DNA from: Lumbricus rubellus
Lineage: Eukaryota; Annelida; Clitellata; Crassiclitellata; Lumbricidae
Direction of reading: 5' to 3'
DNA length: 64,000 nucleotides
Assembly: GCA_945859605.1 (NCBI GenBank)
Contig: OX243825.1
Coordinates: 20,361,196 to 20,425,195 of the forward strand
Shown here: piece by piece, positions 40,001-54,820 of the stretch
Position numbering within the stretch: position 1 is the stretch's first letter
Layout of the letters: every line of letters starts with the position of its first letter
The notes under the pieces: generated by a model
The model's database searches: none
Told to the model about the DNA's origin: nothing
What the model saw: only the letters and a program-made list of their open reading frames with translations
Position numbers and translations under genes: made by a program

Positions 40001-43000
40001 AAAACTAGCTTGGAGATTCTAGTGTCAAAACAAAGCTCCTAAACAATAAATACCCAAAATAACCAATCTATACTTAGGTGAAAAAACTAAGTTGAAGATT
40101 CTAGTGTCAAAACAGAGTTCCTAAACAATAAATACACACAATAACCAATCTATACTTAGGTGAAAAAATTAATTTGAAGATTCTAGTGTCAAAACAGAGT
40201 TCCTAAATAATAAATACCCAAAATGACCAATCGACACCTAGGTGAAAAAAACTAAGTTAGATATTTCTAGTGTCAAAACATGGGTCCCAATATTAAATAC
40301 CCAAAATCACGAATCTTTACTTAAGTGAAAAAACTAAGTTGGAGAGTCTAGTGTCAAACAGAGTTCCTAAATAATAGAAACCAAAACTTACTTAGGTGAA
40401 AAATTAAGTTGGATGTTCCAGTGTCAAAACGCAGGTTTTAAATAACTCAATGAATAACTAACACCACTAATCATTACTTAAGTGAATGAACATACACAAA
40501 CGCACACACACTCACATGCACAAATACATGCACACATAACACACACAAACATACACACATACACACTCGCGCACGCACACCCACACACAAGAGGATATAA
40601 CATGCTGTTAAGAAGCTTTTCACAAGATTCAACTTCAAAGGCTAAATGTATTTCCTGATGGTATGGTCTGGTCTGCTAAGCCTCCTCTGGGCTTCAGTCA
40701 TAAATTCTCCTTCATCAATTCATGTGTGTGGCTCACAGAAGTGAACCCATGGGTAGCAGCAGGCAAGGCAAACATTATCTGATTATTCAGCCACCAACTG
40801 ATCAGTAATGATGACCCACAAATTTTCATGCCAGTGCAACAAAGCAGCTAATTAATTAATTAATCTGCTTTCCAAATTGGCCAAACACTAAGCTAGCTGG
40901 TTTGACCATCTATCTACTTGCCCATCCTTTACTAATCCATGCTAGTTTCTTGGTCTGGTTTTCTCTCTTTGGTCAAGCATTTTGCTTTAGCCATGAGGCC
41001 TTTATATAACCTCTCCGTCTCCCCATTTCTCTGTCTCTGATGGTGTGCATGGCCTTCCTTGTATCCATGTTTTTTCCCTCAGGTCTTCCACTCCATACTA
41101 GTTTAATTTAATCCATTTTTTACTTTACCCTAATTAGCCATATAGATTAAACCATACCAGTTTAATTTAATCCAAATGGATAATAATGGTGAAGTAAAAC
41201 CATAGTTGGTAAGGTTCCATCATTCATTTATCAACGTAAGAGACCATGCTTTTATTCTTATTTAATTCTCGTTTGCTTAGATTTGATAAAAAGCAGATCA
41301 TGGTTCCTAGGCAAGCCGGAAATCACTGAAAACATACATATACACTTATTCTCAACAACCAATTTATTTACGCTATAAAAACTGACTCTATAGATCTATG
41401 CAACCAATGTGCCAAACACAGAACCAATAGTTCTGGGTGGTCGAGAAGTATATGTTTGAGATTCTGAAGGGTGGTTATAGACAATTCGATATTATATTTA
41501 GTGACTGCTTCCTAATTCATCACTGTTTTCCATTCAGTATTCGAATCTTAGATTGTCTTGTCAAACTGACAATTCCTTGCATTGCTTAAAAACTGATAAC
41601 TTCAGACAATTTTGTGAAGCCAGGGCTCAAAACCCATCGCTTGTCGCTTCCAAGATATTGATCTAGACACTGAAATGGGCAAGAGGGGATCAAGAATGTA
41701 GAATATTCTTCAGTTCAGCAGATGTCTATGAAGAATTTGCAATAATTTTCAGAGTGGCAAACAGAAGTTGACAAATGCAGTATGATCACACGAAACAATT
41801 GTAATAAACATCACTCCTAGCTCTATTAACAGAACAGCCAGCAATAAAACGGCATAAATAGCATCCTACAAAGCACGTCTATCCCACGGAGGCTTCAAGA
41901 ATCGAACTCAGCCCTGCTGATCTCCATGCCAGTGTTATCTATTGTGCCACCGGGTCCCTCCCCAGTATATATGTTATCATGAATAGATTTTATAATACAA
42001 ATTGGCCAACTCAACTCAACCAATGACTCCCAATCACTTTTTGATCTAGACCAGTAAACACACTTTTTAGTTTTGAGTTCTGAACATTGCATAGATTTGC
42101 ATGGTCAAGTAAAATCTGATACAAATTTCACAGACGCAAATTCACGTTCAATTTTCTTCCTACCACAGCCAACTTCATTTAGCCATATGTCGGTCAGCTA
42201 TTACTCAGCTTACTCAGGTATTACTGTATACATATACTTGAAGTTTTCTAGTTCTTCACACACAATCATCAGGAATTTATGGCGAAAAACTCAAGACATT
42301 CTGAGTTGGACAGTGGGAAAGTGTATATTTTGGTTGATTTGGCATGGAATGACCCAAATATAACAAAAACCACACATAAATGACACTTGAATGATATCTC
42401 AAAGCAGCTGCAGCCCAATACAGTTTGCTTTGCTCGGCTCGGTTCAAAACTGCCATGGAACTAGATATCTTGATTGGTATCTTCAATTGTACTGGAAAGC
42501 ATCAGAAAGAACATTGCCGGGGAAAAAAGAAAGCGGAGACCGAAGGGAGTTGGAGAAACAGCAGAGACATCGAAGAATAAATGGAAAGATGAGACAGAAT
42601 GTGTCATACTGGATGAAATGGCAGGTCGAAGAATAAACACAAACAGCGGGATTCTATCTATGCGCCGCTGTCAGATACCCCAGACGAAACATCAAGAAGA
42701 GCGGCGGGAATAACAACTCCACCGAAATTACGTATTGAGCACCTATGTAAATTTCTGAATCTGTATCAAATTACTTCTCACACTTGAATATAGAATTATA
42801 GAAAAACTTCATTTGATTAATTCTATCAACATCATCACCATTAACAACTTAAACATAAACATAAAAATCATCGTCGTCGTCATCGTCATCATCATCATCA
42901 GCAACATTGTCATCATCATCATCATTGTCGTTGTCGTCATCATCAACAACAACAACAACAAAAACAACATTGCCACCATTATCATCACTCACACAAAGTC

Positions 43001-45290
43001 ACATAGCAATGCAAATAATTATGAACTGTAACCAATGTCATTAATTTTAGGAACAACAGCAGCAACTTTCAACATAGAGTTTAAAAAAATTCAACTGGTT
43101 ATACTGGCTCTGAATACTGTGACAAAGAACACAAACACCAAACCATACAAATACAATTCCAACTCAAGTTGTATAGCACCGAGCCATGAGGAAACACAAA
43201 AACAACAGCTTAATACTCAAAGGAATAGTTGGCCATCAAGGATTGGCACCAAGAACGATCATCTGCAGAATGGAAAGATAAACCCCTACTTGCAGATTAA
43301 AGGAAGACTGAAAAATAAGAGCAAGCAGTAGTGCTACAAAGGCGGGATAAAAATGAAGAGCTGAGAAGAAATCATAGATAACGATAACAAAAGAATGCCA
43401 GCCAAAAACAAAACAGCAGCAGCAGCAACAAGGACAAAGGAAAAAGAAAGATATCAAGCAACATTAAGACAAAGCCTTAGCGATAAGAAGGAAGGAAAAA
43501 GAAGAACAAATCAGCAATACTGCTACCAAGAAGGAAATAAACATGGCCATGCAACTGAGCTACTAAAAACGAGGGTGTGCAAATAAACAGCAACCAAGTA
43601 AGCTACAACTGAGGGAAGGAAATGGAACAGCGTATGGCAATGCTGAATGAAGAGAAACACAAGGAATGTCAAGCATCATTATTAGGTGAGCAATTGGCAA
43701 AGTGCTGTAGTTGAACTGTACAGAGAACAAACTTGGATACTGGATAGCGTGAAGTTGTAGCTTATTTAGGGTTAAGGAGTAACCTGAGGAATACAAGATT
43801 TCATGAGTCTTCATCACTTAAAGTCACTTAATATTATTAAGTGGGTGGGTGGATAGTCTTCTCCCTTGCCTCCTGATTTCCCCACCAACAACATGCATAA
43901 TTGTAACACTTACTTTACAGCTCAGCTTACTCAGGACTTAAATTCACTTGACAATCAACCATTATATACTTCTTTATGCCTTGATGAGAATCAACAATGA
44001 GGAAACTGTCTCAAAAATTACAATTACAACTTCTGGATTGACAGCTATCCGCACAAAATGGAAGAAAATCAACACAAACAATAACTCCATAAACAATAGA
44101 AGAAAAAAACAATGAGCTGCAAATGAAGGAAGAGCATCGGACAAGAAGTATCAATGGTACAAAGTTAGGACGAAAACAAAACAGCCACAAAAGCAGGACG
44201 AAAAATGACTAGCATGTAACTGTGATACAAATGATGAATGGGGAAAAAAGAGCAAGCATTATAATGGAGTACAACTCATAGATCTTCTAAACAGAACACT
44301 GATTTGCAATTTACTGAGATGGGAGCAAGGCTGTGTAATGAAAAACTGGTACAAGCATGCATTCATACACTGATACATAGCTACAGCATGCACATTGAAA
44401 ACATTAAATTATTTACATCAACAAACTAGTGCTTTTGTATACACAGTTTGTACCAAACAACAAACTTCCTAATACTACTTTCACCACGCAAATCAACAAG
44501 GCAACAGCATTTCCAATTCCCAATATGTACGCATAGCAAAAGAACAAACACACATATTGACAAAACGGCAGGAAAACAGAAACAGAGCCAAAGCCCAGAC
44601 AAGAAAGAGGCCAGGCCTGCTGGCTAGAACGGAGCAGCCGAAAACATTCATTCATACAACAGCAAACAGACACACACATACCACAAGGATACTTGGACAC
44701 ACACACACCTACACAGAGGGGGATAGGTGGAGGAGGAAGTTATCTCAGACAGAAGCCAAGCGGGAAGCTAGAAACCATGGATGGGTGGCACAGAGCTTTG
44801 CCTGCATGTAGTAGCAGCCAGGTCTTAGCTCCTGATAGCAGACTTCCAGATGCCAGCTGCAGAGGGAAGGAGCCGGGGAACCCATTAAGTTCTCCACTCA
44901 ACCCTTCACTGGCAAAGCTGCAAAGGACGATGATCCTAATTACCTGTGAAAGCCTCCTACTAACTGTTTAACCAAACTGTGCAATTGATATGTATGTGTA
45001 GGTGTCACGACAACTCAAACGCACGCACTCTGGAATTTTACAACTTTGTAAATATTATTTCCGGTGAAGAAAAGAAAAGAACGAATGCGCAGAAATGAAG
45101 AGAAACAAGTTCAAACAACACAATAGTAAAGAGTTCCTGAGAGTCGGCAATTTTCACTGGTGACATTCTCCTGCACTGGTGGTCTATAAATCGTCATTAA
45201 AATTTACAACTGCCACAGCATAGTCTAATTGGACTGCAACACACATTGCCATTAAAATATATGAACATTACATTACATTACCCCACTGTT

Positions 45291-45321
<31 letters not shown>

Positions 45322-48300
45322 CAATTTATATAGCGCCGTAGTTCAGCCAAGGTCGAAGGAAATGGCACTGTACACAGGATCACATGTTACTGTCAATTAT
45401 ATGATTGTTTAGACAAATAAGTCTTGAGTCTGGATTTGAATCCCTCTACAGATGGTGCATGCTTCACATGGTCAGGAAGATACAATAAAATACATTACTC
45501 TTCGCATACCGCACCAGAAAATGCTGCATGCCGAACAACTGCTAGTCCAAACTGTCTAATTTCATCTGAATGAACCCACTCAGAACCCACTTGAAATTGC
45601 CTTTAAACCCGTTCGCAGATAAGGCCTCAGTGCAATTGCAACATAAATCTTTCGAGGCAATTTCTTAGATTGCATTGATACTCCAAGGACAAACTCGCTT
45701 TTTTACTGGCGAATCAGCAGCCATGGGACACGGAAGGATCTATACAATCTGGTCCTTCTCTGCAAAGGGCAGCCCCAAATGGCAACAGACAATTCACAAA
45801 GAAAAGGCCAATCCGCAGATTTTATACAACAAGCCGCACAGTTTGGGCACAGTTGAGTTAAAACCAAATTTCCATTAAAATGTTCACATTCCTCTAACCA
45901 CCGGAAGCCCAGTTCAACAGATGTATCTCATCAGCATCAGCGTGTCGCACGCTTTCAAGATAACCAACAGGCACTTTAAAAATTAGGAAAGCGTTAAGTA
46001 AATATTACCACTTCCACTTACATTTATAAGTCTTACAACAAAGGCAAAATGGCAAAGGCAAACACAAAGGCTTCAGTGACAAACACCTCACAGGAAACTT
46101 CACAGCCATGTACCCCAGCAATTTGCATTTGGGCTGAAAAACTATTAAACCAGTCAAACAAAATCTTAACAGCGCAAATAATCCGATTGAGTTGAAAGCC
46201 GTTATCTGCGACACTTTTTACACGCCTCAGCCGTTCTATGTAAACACTAAACCCTTTGCCGACCAGGGTATAAAATTTCCCATACCACTTAAAACACTTT
46301 GGTCACTAAAGGGTTAAACCCAGAGAGCACAGAGCCCGATCTAAACGACCTGATAAATATCCCAGTAAACTAAATAAGGAAACAAGTTTCCAGGACTCGT
46401 GCAACATCTGTGAATAGTATTTCAACAAAGCGTGCTTACAGTAACGACACGGGTTCAAAGAAAAATCTCATGTCACATAAATTTTGAAAGGGAACGAATG
46501 CGGCCCATGGATCTAAACTCGGTATCAACGAATAGTTGGCATTTTCTCTTTGCAACAAAGCAAGTACTTTGCCCTAAAACCTTCCATATCAAACAGCATC
46601 ATTGCAAATGACAACAAATGCATAAATTGCATAAATTGATATCACACCAGCTTTGGTATCGAATACAATGATTTTAACACATAGCACAATTCAAATTTCA
46701 CTCTCATTTGGACCACTTGCAAAACAAAACTGATGCCAAGATCATACTGATTCATTCATTCATTCAATCAATCATTTATTCATTCTATAATTTTATCTAG
46801 CGCCCTTTCCAGAAATCTCCGGGGTGCTCCCAGCCCAGACATGGCGAAAGAAAAAAGTCTTGAGAGATTTATGAATCAAAGTTTGACGCGTCAGATGTAA
46901 TAAATGCAGTTTGAATGGAGGTCATTCCAGATGGATGGCCATACAACCGAGATAAGATAATCTGGGTAAGATTCAGAAATAGACATTCGCAAGATCTATG
47001 GATCAATGAACCAATTCCAAAAGGCTTCTCTTCCAATTTCCATTCAAGACCTTTACAAAGATTTCAGGGATGGAAAACTTCTGTTGTTGCTGTGCTTGTT
47101 CCCCAGTGGAACAAGCACAGCAACAAAGGGAGCCCATTCCAAAGCAAGGGTCAAACCAGAGTATGGGTTCAAGCCCTCACTAAAGTGATTAGGTCTAATT
47201 ATTGTGCACAGAGACCCTGGGCAAGTCTTTCAGTCATGATTTCCTATATGGCCAAGTGTACACTTCTGTATGTTGGAAAAAAGGCAATATAAATTCACAG
47301 TAAGGTAACGTATTACATTGTGTAACTTACATTGAATTTTTCAAGGGCATGTAAGAGCTGACTGATTAGATCCAGGCCTGATGAATCTTGTCCTTGGCTT
47401 GTGATCTGCAAATGAAACAGCAGGTCACAGATATATGTCATTGCTTAATCTTTTATCCGTTTGCCTCGAGAATATCCGCTGAAAACGGGATTAAAATTTA
47501 AAAATGAACTGGTAAAGGGTTAACAGATCCAACTTAGACAAGCGATAAGAATAATCATCTCATCAGCAGGACTATTGTACTTTCAATTGTTAAAAAATAT
47601 TTATTAGAAGATTCCAAAAAATTACCTTATATATGAGTACGACGTAAGTAATACTATTATATACTTGCATGCATGAAAGTATGAGTGGGTATGCACCATA
47701 GAGATGTATTAAAATATAAGGCTAGAGGGAATATCACGCCGCCATATTGGTGTCACTCTCTAATAATATTGCCGACCAATCACAGGCGAGTGACGTCACT
47801 CTGTGCAAACGACCAATCACAGGCGATTTCTTGTGCCGACCAATCACAGTCTTACACCTTCGATCAGCTGCCAGCTGGAAAAGTAAATAATTTTAAAACG
47901 AACATGGCGATGTTTATTTGTGATTGGTCGGCACAAGAAATCGCTTGTGATTGGTCGGCAAAAGAAATCCCCTGTGATTGGTCGTTTGCACAGTGACGTC
48001 ACTGGCGTGATTACCGTTAATATATATAAGGTTGTTGGTGACTTAACATTTCCATGCAGAGGAGATAGGCCATACTCTCTCTAGCCTATATATTTTATAT
48101 ATATAGCGTACACCTCTATGGTATGCACTATGCAGGCATGTACGTATGTACGCATGCATTATTGTATGTATGTGCGTATGTATGTATGCATTATGTATGT
48201 GTGTATGTCTGTTTGCATGTACGTGTGTAACTGTGTATGTATGTATGTATGTATGTATGTGTGTATGTATGCATGTATGTTGCTATGTATGTTGGTATTT

Positions 48301-51300
48301 ACAAATGCATGCATATATGCATATATATCAGCTTACAAAGCATCTTTTAAAATCTATCAAAAAGCATGCAGTTAAATGCAATATTGAAAATTTAAAACCA
48401 TATGGAAACCGATGCAGAACAATCCAGCAGATATCAATTGTTTTCTGTATCAGCACAAAATAATTGACAGTGCAAACAATGCCCTATATTATTCGGTACA
48501 CCTGAGTTTCACCCACTGCAAGCTCACTCATTTTTTTTAGGTCCATTAACTGCTCGCAGTGTCCATGAAAAACAAATTGCTACGTTTGCTGCCATCCACC
48601 TATGGAGATGGTATTATATATGCTTGCTTTTATGTAATTCTAAGACGATTAGCCTGAATTTCAGAGACTGAATAGCCACACACTTCTGTCATTTAGTCAA
48701 ATGATCTTCATTTAGGAGCTGTTAGTTCCTTGTGTGTTGGACCTCAACTTGTCTATGTCGTGCTTTCTCAGTCGTAGTAGGTCCATCTGTCTGGAATAGT
48801 CCCCAGTTGGAGATAAGGCTGTTACCAAAGGTTGACTCAGTGTTTCACAGGCTCCTGTAGACCCGCTTGCATCACTGCGGTTGGACTGGGAGCACCTCTG
48901 AGTAGTGGGCTTTTTGAAGGGGTTCTATATAAATTCTTGAAATGAATCAACAACCAAGTCACACTAGACTACCTTATATTCAGACAAAGAAACCCCAATT
49001 GATTGCTTTTCATCTCACGAAATTTTTTAACTTTTCCAATTTTTAAGTGTTCCCAATATTTGCATCTCAAAACTGATGATATAGTTTCATGACATTACCA
49101 CAATTTAACAATTTTGATAGACACGCTTGTCACGGCAAATCGCTTCTGTGAGTTATTGGAGCAAATCGTTGAATAGTTGATCAATGCTCAGATCTTCTCA
49201 TCCAAAGAAATCTTGTTTGATAACGCAGAAAGAGTGAGAGCGAAATATGAGTGATAGGAAGAAAGTGATATCGAAAGTTCTATGAGATATGGATCAGAAG
49301 ACTAAAAGTAATAAATCTGAGACTGATAGAAATATATTAGGACAGTGAAGAGAGAAAACATGAAGACTGAGAGGTCATGAATAAAGCTAAACAGACACAT
49401 AGACTGAAATATAACTTCAGCATTTTGCTTCACAAGTATTGTATTGCACTGTATTGTATCTGAAAATTTATACAGCGCTTTTCACAACAAGAACTTTTCA
49501 GAAGCGCTTCCATTGCGTGCAACCTCGAGAGAAAAAAAGGCAGGATTTGAGATGAGAGAAAGATTATGAAAGACTACCACAGAGGATGACGACAACTGGG
49601 AGCGAACTGATGGTGGAAGTCCATTCCAATGAAGGCAAATGATCTGGATTGAGCCACTGCAGTCCCAACGCGGGGAACAAATAGGTCAAGCCGATCAGAG
49701 GACCTAAGAGGACGCAGCAAAGTGGCAGAGTATAAGTGGTGAAGTATAATTGCAAAAAAGAGCAAGACCCAATTGAGACTTCCGGACCAAAATACGTACC
49801 GGTGAAACAAGTGCCTGAAGTGCTCCAGAGCGCCTCTGACTATTGAAGTGGTGCTATATAAATTAATACAAACAATTGTAATATAGACAGAGAATGATAT
49901 ATTGAAGAGCACAGCTACAAAAAGATGAAAACTTCAACCCTGCGTTACATCAATCTAAAACCAGCATCTTTTTTAATTCATTCGTTGACACGCAATGAAC
50001 TTACCACCGTCGTTTGTCCTGTCAAGACTTGCAAAAGGCTCAATAGAAGTTTTCCATCCCTGAAGTCTTTGTAAAGGTCTCGAATGGAAAAGGGAAGAGA
50101 AGCCTTCTGGAATTGGTCGTTGATCCATCTTGTGAATGTCTTCTTCTGAATTTCACCCAGATTATCTGAAAATAAAATAGCCAGTAAGACACATTTCAAA
50201 TTCATTGCGAGGGTTTGGCAGTGCATTGGATAACATGCTGACATGGAGAGCAAGAGGTAATGAGTTCGCACCTCGTACAGGGCAGACGTGCTTTGCAGGC
50301 TGCTATTAGTGCCAGCTAATAGCAGGATATCTGTTCTGTTAGTATAGTTAAGATTTGCGTATTCTGTTATCCGAGTTCCTGTAAATTGTTTCAACTGCAT
50401 AATTGTACACTGTAACCGGTTGTGGTCTGTCAACCGCATTGCTAAATAAACAAAAATTATTATTATTATTATTATGATTATTATTATTATAAAATTTTCC
50501 GAAATAGTTCAATTCACAAAGGCAATTTTAACGAAATTTTAAAGGCAATATTATTATTATTATTATTAATGACTATCTGCCTGTCAAATGCTGGTAAGTA
50601 TGAAACAACCAAGATATACATGTATATATATATATGTCAACATGGTGTTTATATTAGCTACAACTGGGAACATCAGGGAATCAAAGAGAATCCATCCATT
50701 CTGTGTCTTGTCTTCAATTACAGAGACGCTGAGAGCATCCTTAAGGAAGGAGACCTGCACATGTGAGAAAATGGCACTTGACTTGATTTAAAATATGTCA
50801 TGTCTGCTGCACCAGGGTTAAAGGCACAGCAAAGCCCATCATATAAGCCATCATGGAAAAGTAGGGCACCAAATGCACAGGTATGTGGCCCACTGGCACT
50901 GCCATTCTAATGACCTCATTATTGAGTCTCAGTTGCTATTGCGAATGGCAATGTATACACTCAGCCACCAGAACAGAGGGCTAAAATTATTTATTTATTT
51001 ATTAAAGAAGTCTAACAACATCTTACGGCTGCTATGGCCGTTGACGTCTTTAAAACAGAAGTAATTCTATAACATTTTATAACAGTTCATATTTTCTTTA
51101 CAGCTGCATTTTTCTATTTCAATGTAACAGATTATGTAGAAGCAAGTCATACACGTAAAATATTTCCATACCCTGACCCAGAATTGAAAACGAATTCAAA
51201 TAAGTTAAGGTAAAACACAAAAGTTTGAATTGGTTCAACTTCATAAGAGGTTTGTCTGTATTAGAACTACTGCAAGCTAACTTGTATTGCTCGAAAGCCA

Positions 51301-54300
51301 ACCTGGCCTAGCTTCATTTTAAAAGCTTGTACTCTCTCAAACCATTCCATAGGTACAAAACGTTTGCACTGGAGAATTTCTACTCCTATGTTTCTTTTGG
51401 CTTCTTAAATAATATAATTCATACCCATGTCCCCAGGCAGGCCATCTTCTTTGGTGCCAATTGAAAGACCCGCACCACTGCACTCTGGACAGTAAAAATC
51501 TGGCAGGTTTCAATTAGGTCTCCTCAGCCCCTCCAATACCCCATCTCTCTACTGCTTTTAGTCCACACCTTCTATCCTTTTATCTTGATTGATTGATTGA
51601 AGCAAATCAGCCACAACTGGATAATTCTTCAGAAGATTTTTTATTCAGTGTGATTGCCAATAAATAATGGCGTAGACAAGATGCGAAATCAGAGAAGATA
51701 CCTTGCATTGTTTTAGCATGGAATCACTGTGCAGATGTGGAAACATACAAACCTGGAGTGTGGAGGACTGGAGAGATTGGGTGCCCTAACTATTACTGTT
51801 ATTGTAATCATTGGTATTGTTGGTCTGATTTCATCCCTACGTAATTAGGCCAAAAAAAAATATGTTGTGTTTCCGGTAACAGAGCCCAAAAAAATTGGGT
51901 AGGTAGGTCGGAAAATATTTTTATTTTGTAAAATATTTTTATGCAGTGACTATCCGAAAAAGTATACCCCACTAGTCTTTTTTGCACGCTGAAACAAAGT
52001 ACGTGTTCTAAGCAAGTATAAACTGCCTATTTCCCGACTGTCTGCACCTAAAACTGCTCTAGAAACAGTCCTATTAATTTCATTTTGTTGACGTCTCTTA
52101 TGTTATGTCAATACAAATGTTTAAAAAATATTTTTTGAAAAAGAAATTTTTAAAAAAAGTTGAAAAAAATATTTATTTTTGAAAAAAATATTTTTTTAAT
52201 AAAAATATTTTACAAAAATATTTGGGTCGCGGCCGTAAAAATGGGTCGGTCGGGTTACCGGAAACACAACAATTTTTTTTTACGCCTTATGATCCATTGC
52301 AACCTACTGAATTCCACAGGATCAGGATTGCTTTGAGCACTAGATCTAGATAAGTTATAAATATATAATTTATTCTCAAAATGAAAGAAGTTATTATAAA
52401 AAGTTTTTTTATATGAAACTATTCCACAACATGCCTTCCAATTCCCAGGATATTGTACGCCCAAACACATTTATAATCGTCACCTCGGATGAAGAAAACA
52501 ACATGTTATTTATATGTACGTGTTGTAAATAGATCTTATGGATGAATTTTATGGCATCTTTTTGGCGATATCTACCCTACAGTTACTCAGTATCAATGAA
52601 TGATGCTAATGCATTGCACCCAAAGTCTTTACACAATCGCCACTTTTACTGGAAACTTGAACTCTCCCTCAGTGGAAATTTAAGAAGAGCAGAAATTTCA
52701 ATATTGGCCACCAGTTCACACAGCAAACAAGATTCCTCATTGGACAAAAACTACCAGGTACATACATGAGTAGATAATGAAAAGACTTGCATTTAAACAG
52801 TTAATGATAGCGTGCCTTAAAACTGACGTTAAAAAACAATTAAATATTCTTCAATACTCAACAAAAGAACTAATTTTCACATACATAAACACTTAAACAG
52901 TATTAAACACACAAAATATACATAATTATACATATATAATTATATATAGTTATATACATTATACAAATATACAATTATACATACATACGTGTGCACATAT
53001 ACATACACATTATGCATGCATATATATAATTATATATATTATCTCAGAGAGCTGAGGAAACTTGTTAGAACTATTTCTCAATCAGTCGTCTCCAATCAAC
53101 TCCAATCAACTCCGCCAATCAATTCTGATTATGAAATTCCCTTCTTACAATTCCACCCAATTCCTGGCAACGAAATGTCTCCTGATAGAATGGAATTCCA
53201 GCCACAATTATATGACCTCTGACCCGAGCACCAGGAACATTCAGCGCTCAGGCAATACCATATCCATCTGTTACTTATTCTCTCATTTCTGCAGATAAGT
53301 TCCATGATACGGACCGCTAGAGAAGGGGTGGGGGGTAATGAAAGAGATGCAGGCATATAGACAGGCAGACGCATGGGCGGAGAAACAGAGACTGGTACAA
53401 GAAAATTAGAGCGAAATAATGAAGAAACCCAACACCACGAGTCACATAATTATATTCTGAAGACAGAGAGGCAAATGGAGACAAAACAGAACACACACAC
53501 AGAGACTGAGACAACCAGAAAAGAAAGACTGACAGTACGACAGACATAGAGACAATGCACAGACAAGAAAGATACAGACAAATAGTGAACAAGACCCAGA
53601 CAGACATAACACACACAGACAAAACACACACACACAGACAAAACACACACAGACAGACAAAACACAAACACACAGACAAAACACACACAGACAAAACACA
53701 CACACACAGACAAAACACACACAAGCAGACAAAGCACACACAGACAGACAAACACACACAGACAGACAAAAACATAAAAAGAAACATACGAAGACAGACA
53801 CAACTACAGAGACCGCTGATCAATCTTGACAGATAAACTCCAGAGATCTTTCGGTGCTTTGAGGGCCGTACATAAACGTCAGAAGTGCTAAACTTTTTCT
53901 TGAATATGATAAAATCCGATGCATTAGTACAGGGAAGGAAACGCCCCAGAAAACAGCATTCATGTTCAGCATTTGTACCAAGCAATTTCAAGTCAATGCA
54001 TGCAACAACATGTCTGGCAACGTCTAGCTTAGTTATTGAACCTCAACAGGACATAACTCAGACAAGAACGAAAAGATAAAAAAGTTCAGTTTCTTCGAGA
54101 CGCTGGCTGTATAATGTATATAGTCAACTTCGATAAAACCAACAATCCCAGAACCATGCATAAAAAGGACCTGTTTCCTCTCAAAAAATATTCTTTGCAA
54201 AACATCATCGTAAAAACACCAGGCCAGACTCCGTACAAATTGCTTCTAATGGAAATTTGTAAGCATTTAATTAAGTAAAGTATCCGTCAATTAATAAACT

Positions 54301-54767
54301 AGGCTTGGATGACCATGAATAATAAATACACTGTTATTTATAGACACAATAGGTGGTTTTACAGCTCACAAGCTCTAATACGATTTTTTTTAACAACTCA
54401 TCTTTGAGGCTCTATCAAGTAAGGCATAAAATATTTCTCTAATTCACACTTAGTTCCTAGAACCTTTGTGCCTGGGGACCACAAGAGTTCTCCATAACAG
54501 GCAGATCAATCAATCAAACAATCAATAATTTTCGTTCATATTAGCACCAAGCTGACAAGTAAGCAACTTATACATTGCCACACTAAGGTCCAACTGCATG
54601 TTTAAGGATTATATTATATTAAGGCAATGTTTAGGTAACATTAAAACTATAGACATAATATACATGTTTGGATCGTTTGTGTAGCAAATGAAGGGAGAGA
54701 ATATCAAAAATATATATACATGTACATTAAAATAGTATTAAACACACAAAGTATACATATTACACAA

Positions 54768-54820
<53 letters not shown>

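Larger units (their letters stand above)
38006..47330. other. intron 3 (9.3 kb): repeats only
   Basis: Contents: TTTCTAAAGCGC repeat (38748-38850); reverse LINE-like end with GAGTTTTTATTGATCC (38905-39000); C18 run (39446); 82-bp minisatellite (39961-40480); CA-rich stretch (40495-40590); reverse SINE-2 (41865-41965); ATC/AAC repeats (42830-42980); AAT plus hairpin-end repeat (45290-45500); 70-bp mini element (46249-46318); hairpin-end repeat copy 2 (46795-46940). No supported gene among the short ORFs. Confidence 0.6.

Noticed and set aside
41865..41965. tRNA-Arg gene on the minus strand
   Set aside because: Head resembles tRNA-Arg but stems do not close and the flank matches the SINE-2 body.
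42391..42713. Two basic ORFs on the plus strand
   Set aside because: Low-complexity Lys/Arg/Glu composition, overlapping frames, no recognisable domain or splice context.
53317..53991. 224-codon Cys/Val/Leu-rich ORF on the minus strand
   Set aside because: Lies mostly over the ACACACAGACAAA minisatellite; open on overlapping frames with the same biased composition, no conserved domain.
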